NCBI GenBank assembly: GCA_947095535.1
Contig: OX352772.1
Span: forward strand, 147,240,177 to 147,304,176
Reading direction: 5' to 3'
Length of the DNA stretch: 64,000 nt
Source of the DNA: Poecilobothrus nobilitatus
Taxonomy: Eukaryota; Arthropoda; Insecta; Diptera; Dolichopodidae
Shown here one piece after another: positions 60,961 through 64,000 of this stretch. The translations under genes and the position numbers were made by a program. The stretch's first letter is position 1, and each line of letters starts with the position of its first letter. The notes beneath the pieces are model-generated. The model had not been told where the DNA came from, searched no databases, and saw only the letters and a program-made list of their open reading frames with translations.

Positions 60961-62041
60961 TGCTTCAGGCCATGAAATTCTCATTTTTTATTGTTGTGCT
61001 TAAACGATTTGACCAATTGAAAATTTGTACAAGTATTGCACTTTGGCACACAAACTCATTCAATAAATTTTGTTGTGATACATTAACACATTTCGACACG
61101 ATAGACTGTCAAAAAAAAAATTTTGTTTCGAATTTCTGTCTAATTTGGCAGGATGAATTTATGGTTCTAAATAAAGGCTGTAACAAAATGTTTGTTAATG
61201 TTTGTTAACTCATTTCCGCACGAGCACTAATTAATAATATTTTGCCTAATTTTGTGTATTGTTATTATTATTAAAAAGATATTTCCAACACTCTTTACTT
61301 TTATCTATACTGTTTCTAATATTCCATAAAAACCTTTCAATGCAAATTTCTAATAAAGAACAGTAATTAAACTAACCTTATTAAGTACCTTAAGAATACT
61401 ATGTTTAAGTCTTAACAACATAACATTTTCGGCCGTTGTTAGAAAACAGAAACAATCTCCTACATTAGACAATCATCATGTCATCATTCAGAAATGCATT
61501 ACTTACATGTGGTCTTTACATGTGGTCTACCTATATAAGATGCATGTGTATAACATGTTTCCCATAAAATATAATTGAAATATGTACATGTAGTATGTAT
61601 AATATCCGTATATTTAAAAATACTATAAACTTAATCAATTAAATTAGAAAACATATTCACATTTCTGTACATCATTTAATCAAAAATGAGTACATACATA
61701 TTTAAAGAACAGAAAACTTTACATTCTTATCCATATACAATTTTAACACATATTTTTAACCAATCAATTTAAAAACATAATTAGAAAAACTAAACGTAAA
61801 AAAATTCCGGTTGATTTATAAAGGTAAGACACAATCATGTATTTTATGTATTTTTTATATTGAAAATATGTTAAACAGAACCTGAAATGTACGCATTTAA
61901 AAAGAAGTTTCTTCAAAATTTGAAGAGCTGTCGGTGCTGTAGGATCTCCAACGGTGAGGGTACATAAAAAATTACTCTTTTAAGAGACCTATGCATAGTT
62001 AATATTTCATTGCTCTTTATTAAACAGTATATAAGTTTTAA

Positions 62042-62390
62042 CAGACGGAGGGACAGAGCGAACTTAATAACAAATTTTTCAAAATGGGCTTAAAAGGATA
62101 ATTCACCTTCATGTTTTGGTAACATTACTTACAAAAAAAAAAATGATTACATTATAGTCTTTTATAATTTAAATACGATTTTATGTTTCGGTATTAACGA
62201 ATATATAAGTTTTGTAAACAGACGGAGGGACAGAGCGAACCTAATAACAAATTTTTCAAAATGTGTTTAAAAGGATAATTCACCAAAACATGAAGTGACA
62301 TTACTTACAAAAAAAAATTGATTACATCATGGTCTTTTATAATTTAAATACGATTTTATGTTTCGGTATTAAAGAATATATTGTGGAAAT
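62042..62390 (+). repeat. 177-bp tandem duplication
   Basis: 'cagacggagggacagagcgaac' begins at 62042 and again at 62219, and each is followed by the same 'ttcaaaatg..cttaaaaggataattcacc...tttatgtttcggtatta' sequence. Two units with a few differences. Confidence 0.88.
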
Positions 62391-62623
62391 TCACTTCGCC
62401 GTAATTGTGTACTCGATAGATTATTGATTCCTTTAAAAATTTTTTGTAGAAGAATTGTCTCTAAGTCTTGGCTCTTTTTATTCAATAAAACTAAATCTAA
62501 TAAAAAATAGAATATAAACTACCAGCATCTGTAAATACATAGTAATAAGTTAACTATATTAATTAAATTATATTAACGTAGAAACAAAAGTTAATAATTT
62601 TTATTTCATAAGGCCAATAAAAT

Positions 62624-62652
62624 ACTCCGGGCAACGCCGGGTACTCTGCTAG
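62624..62652 (+). other. Helitron 3' hairpin and CTAG terminus
   Basis: ACTCCGG gcaacg CCGGGT forms a short GC stem in otherwise AT-rich DNA, followed by ACTCTGCTAG. This acts as the end signal in rolling-circle transposition (family knowledge). Confidence 0.8.
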
Positions 62653-64000
62653 TCTAATAAATTAGGAAAAAAATTCTGTTTGTTTGTTTGTTTTTTTTTG
62701 TGCCCTTTTCACGTAAAAACCACCAGTTCGATTGCAACCAAATTTTGCAGGAACGTTCCTACGACCCCGGAAAGTGTTATAGGCTATATGGTGTTTTGGT
62801 TCATTAACCCATTGCGGCCCGAGAGCCATTTAAAGACGTTTCGATTTTTCGTGGGCACGAGAGCCGAACGAAGTTCATTAAATGTTTTTGTTCTCCTGTT
62901 TAAACGGTTCAATCAATTGATTTGAAAACTTGCAAAACTGTTGCTCTGTAGCCTAAAAGTCCACTAAGTTAAGTTGGTTATGATCCATTAACCCGTTTTG
63001 GCACCAGGTCTCAATGAAGTTTTTTAATTTCTTTGTTGTCGCGCCTAAACGGCTTGACTAATTTAGTTGAAAATTTACAGAAGTGTAGCTCTTTACAACA
63101 GAAGCTCACTGAGTTGATTTAGTTAAGATCCATTAATCCATTTCGGCAGCAGGGTTCAATGAAATTTTTTAATTTCTTTGTTGTCACGCCTAAACAGCTT
63201 GACTAATTTAGTTGAAAATTTACAGAAGTGTAACTATGTATCACAGAAACTCACTAAGTTGATTTGGTTATGATTCATTAATCCGTTTTGGCACCAGAGC
63301 TCAATGAAGTTTTTTAATTTCTTTGTTGTCGCGCTTAAACGGCTTGACTAATTTAGTTGAAAATTTACAGAAGTGTAACTCTTTATCACAGAAACTCACT
63401 AAGTTGATTTGGTTATGATTCATTAATCCGTTTTGGCACCAGAGCTCAATGAAATTTTTTAATTTCTTTGTTGTCGCGCCTAAACGGCTTGACTAATTTA
63501 GTTGAAAATTTACAGAAATGTAGCTATTTACCACAGAAGCTCAATGAGTTGATTTGGTTAAGATCCATTAACCCATTTCGGCAGCAGGATTCAATGAAAT
63601 TTTTTAATTTCTTTGTTGTCGCGCCTAAACGGCTTGACTAATTTAGTTGAAAATTTACAGAAGTGTAGCTCTTTACCACAAGAGCTCACTGGGTTGATTT
63701 GGTTAAAATCCATTAACCCATTTCAGCAGCAGGGTTCAATGAAATTTTTTAATTTCTTTGTTGTCGCGTCTAAACGGCTTGACTAATTTAGTTGAAAATT
63801 TACAGAAGTGTAACTCTTTATCACAGAAACTCACTAAGTTGATTTGGTTATGATTCCTTAATCCGTTTTGGCACCAGAGCTCAATGAAGTTTTTTAATTT
63901 CTTTGTTGTCGCGCTTAAGTGGTTCGACCAATTGAGTTGAAAATTTACAAAAGTCCTGCGACCAATTTTTCTTAAGTTTTGTTAGTCCATTTCGAGTGTC
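62653..64000 (+). mobile_element. Helitron 2, directly abutting Helitron 1 (runs off the window)
   Basis: It begins TCTAATAAATTAGG at 62653 with no base between it and CTAG of Helitron 1. It shares the next 130 bp (through 'aaagtgttataggcta') with 60225-60372, then has its own minisatellite array. Its 3' end lies beyond the window. No coding region. Confidence 0.8.
62930..63960 (+). repeat. 145-bp minisatellite array in Helitron 2
   Basis: Seven head-to-tail units; the anchor 'gttgaaaatttaca' recurs at about 63067, 63211, 63356, 63500, 63645, 63789 and 63935 (spacing 144-146). Each holds 'aatttctttgttgtcgcgc.taaacggcttgactaattta'. Neighbouring units differ by a few bases, and two alternate subtypes can be seen ('ggcaccagagctcaatgaagt' and 'ggcagcagggttcaatgaaat'). 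Confidence 0.9.

Larger units (their letters stand above)
60225..62652 (+). mobile_element. Non-autonomous Helitron 1
   Basis: The 5' end is TCTAATAAATAAGG at 60225 after an A, followed by a (TTTG)n run. The 3' end has a hairpin (CCGG gcaacg CCGG, 62627-62640) 8 bp before CTAG (62649-62652), then T. TC...CTAG ends with a subterminal hairpin inserted between A and T are Helitron hallmarks. No Rep/helicase is encoded. The interior carries minisatellite units (60560-60960), an AT-rich middle without genes (60960-62040) and a 177-bp duplication. Confidence 0.82.

Noticed and set aside
62930..63990. CRISPR-like array of regular repeats
   Set aside because: Period of 145 bp with whole-unit similarity and no repeat-spacer structure; it is a minisatellite in a eukaryotic Helitron.

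Overview
This is AT-rich, intron-bearing eukaryotic DNA made almost entirely of transposable elements. No host cellular gene and no tRNA or rRNA could be recognised. The element repertoire (Polinton/Maverick, non-LTR retrotransposons, an env-bearing Gypsy/errantivirus-like element, Helitrons, a piggyBac-type MITE) points to an arthropod, most likely an insect. The species cannot be fixed from the sequence.

Nested block, 1-27460. A minus-strand non-LTR retrotransposon with endonuclease, RT and RNase H (LOA/I-like, the 'host element') runs from about 27460 down to 173. A Polinton sits inside its ORF1 (3550-24340, AG...CT ends, 6-bp GATATA duplication). The Polinton's right terminal inverted repeat was then split by a plus-strand non-LTR element (family A, copy A1, 18463-24248, AATTT duplication). 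A third, minus-strand non-LTR element (family C, 24829 to about 26770) sits further upstream in the same host ORF1. Without A1 the Polinton is about 15.0 kb with TIRs of about 560 bp. It carries DNA polymerase B, a chromodomain integrase, a packaging ATPase, an adenain-like protease, a major capsid protein, a penton-like minor capsid protein and several small virion-type proteins. Most large genes have frameshifts or stops. Next to the right TIR lies an intact 75-residue gene that resembles the core domain of PPP1R15/GADD34 (also found in viral ICP34.5 and DP71L), which recruits protein phosphatase 1 to eIF2alpha. It is the most interesting gene in the window.

27555-33750. A remnant of a second, unrelated protein-primed-type DNA polymerase B (minus), a degenerate repeat tract, an errantivirus-like 5' end (LTR, primer-binding site, possible gag) and a broken non-LTR element (family D, copy D1).

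33745-43756. A second copy of family A (A2) with a long (AAT)n tract in ORF1, a 434-bp TTAA-flanked foldback MITE, a Gypsy integrase fragment, and a complete 2.87-kb DNA transposon whose 577-residue transposase is intact across one 73-nt intron.

44453-59715. Three copies of non-LTR family B (B1 plus, B2 minus, B3 plus; a B fragment also opens the window at 1-172), a second family D copy (D2), an errantivirus env plus 3' LTR, and a minus-strand family E element inserted into B3.

60225-64000. Two Helitrons joined head to tail with no spacer, both containing a minisatellite of about 145 bp.
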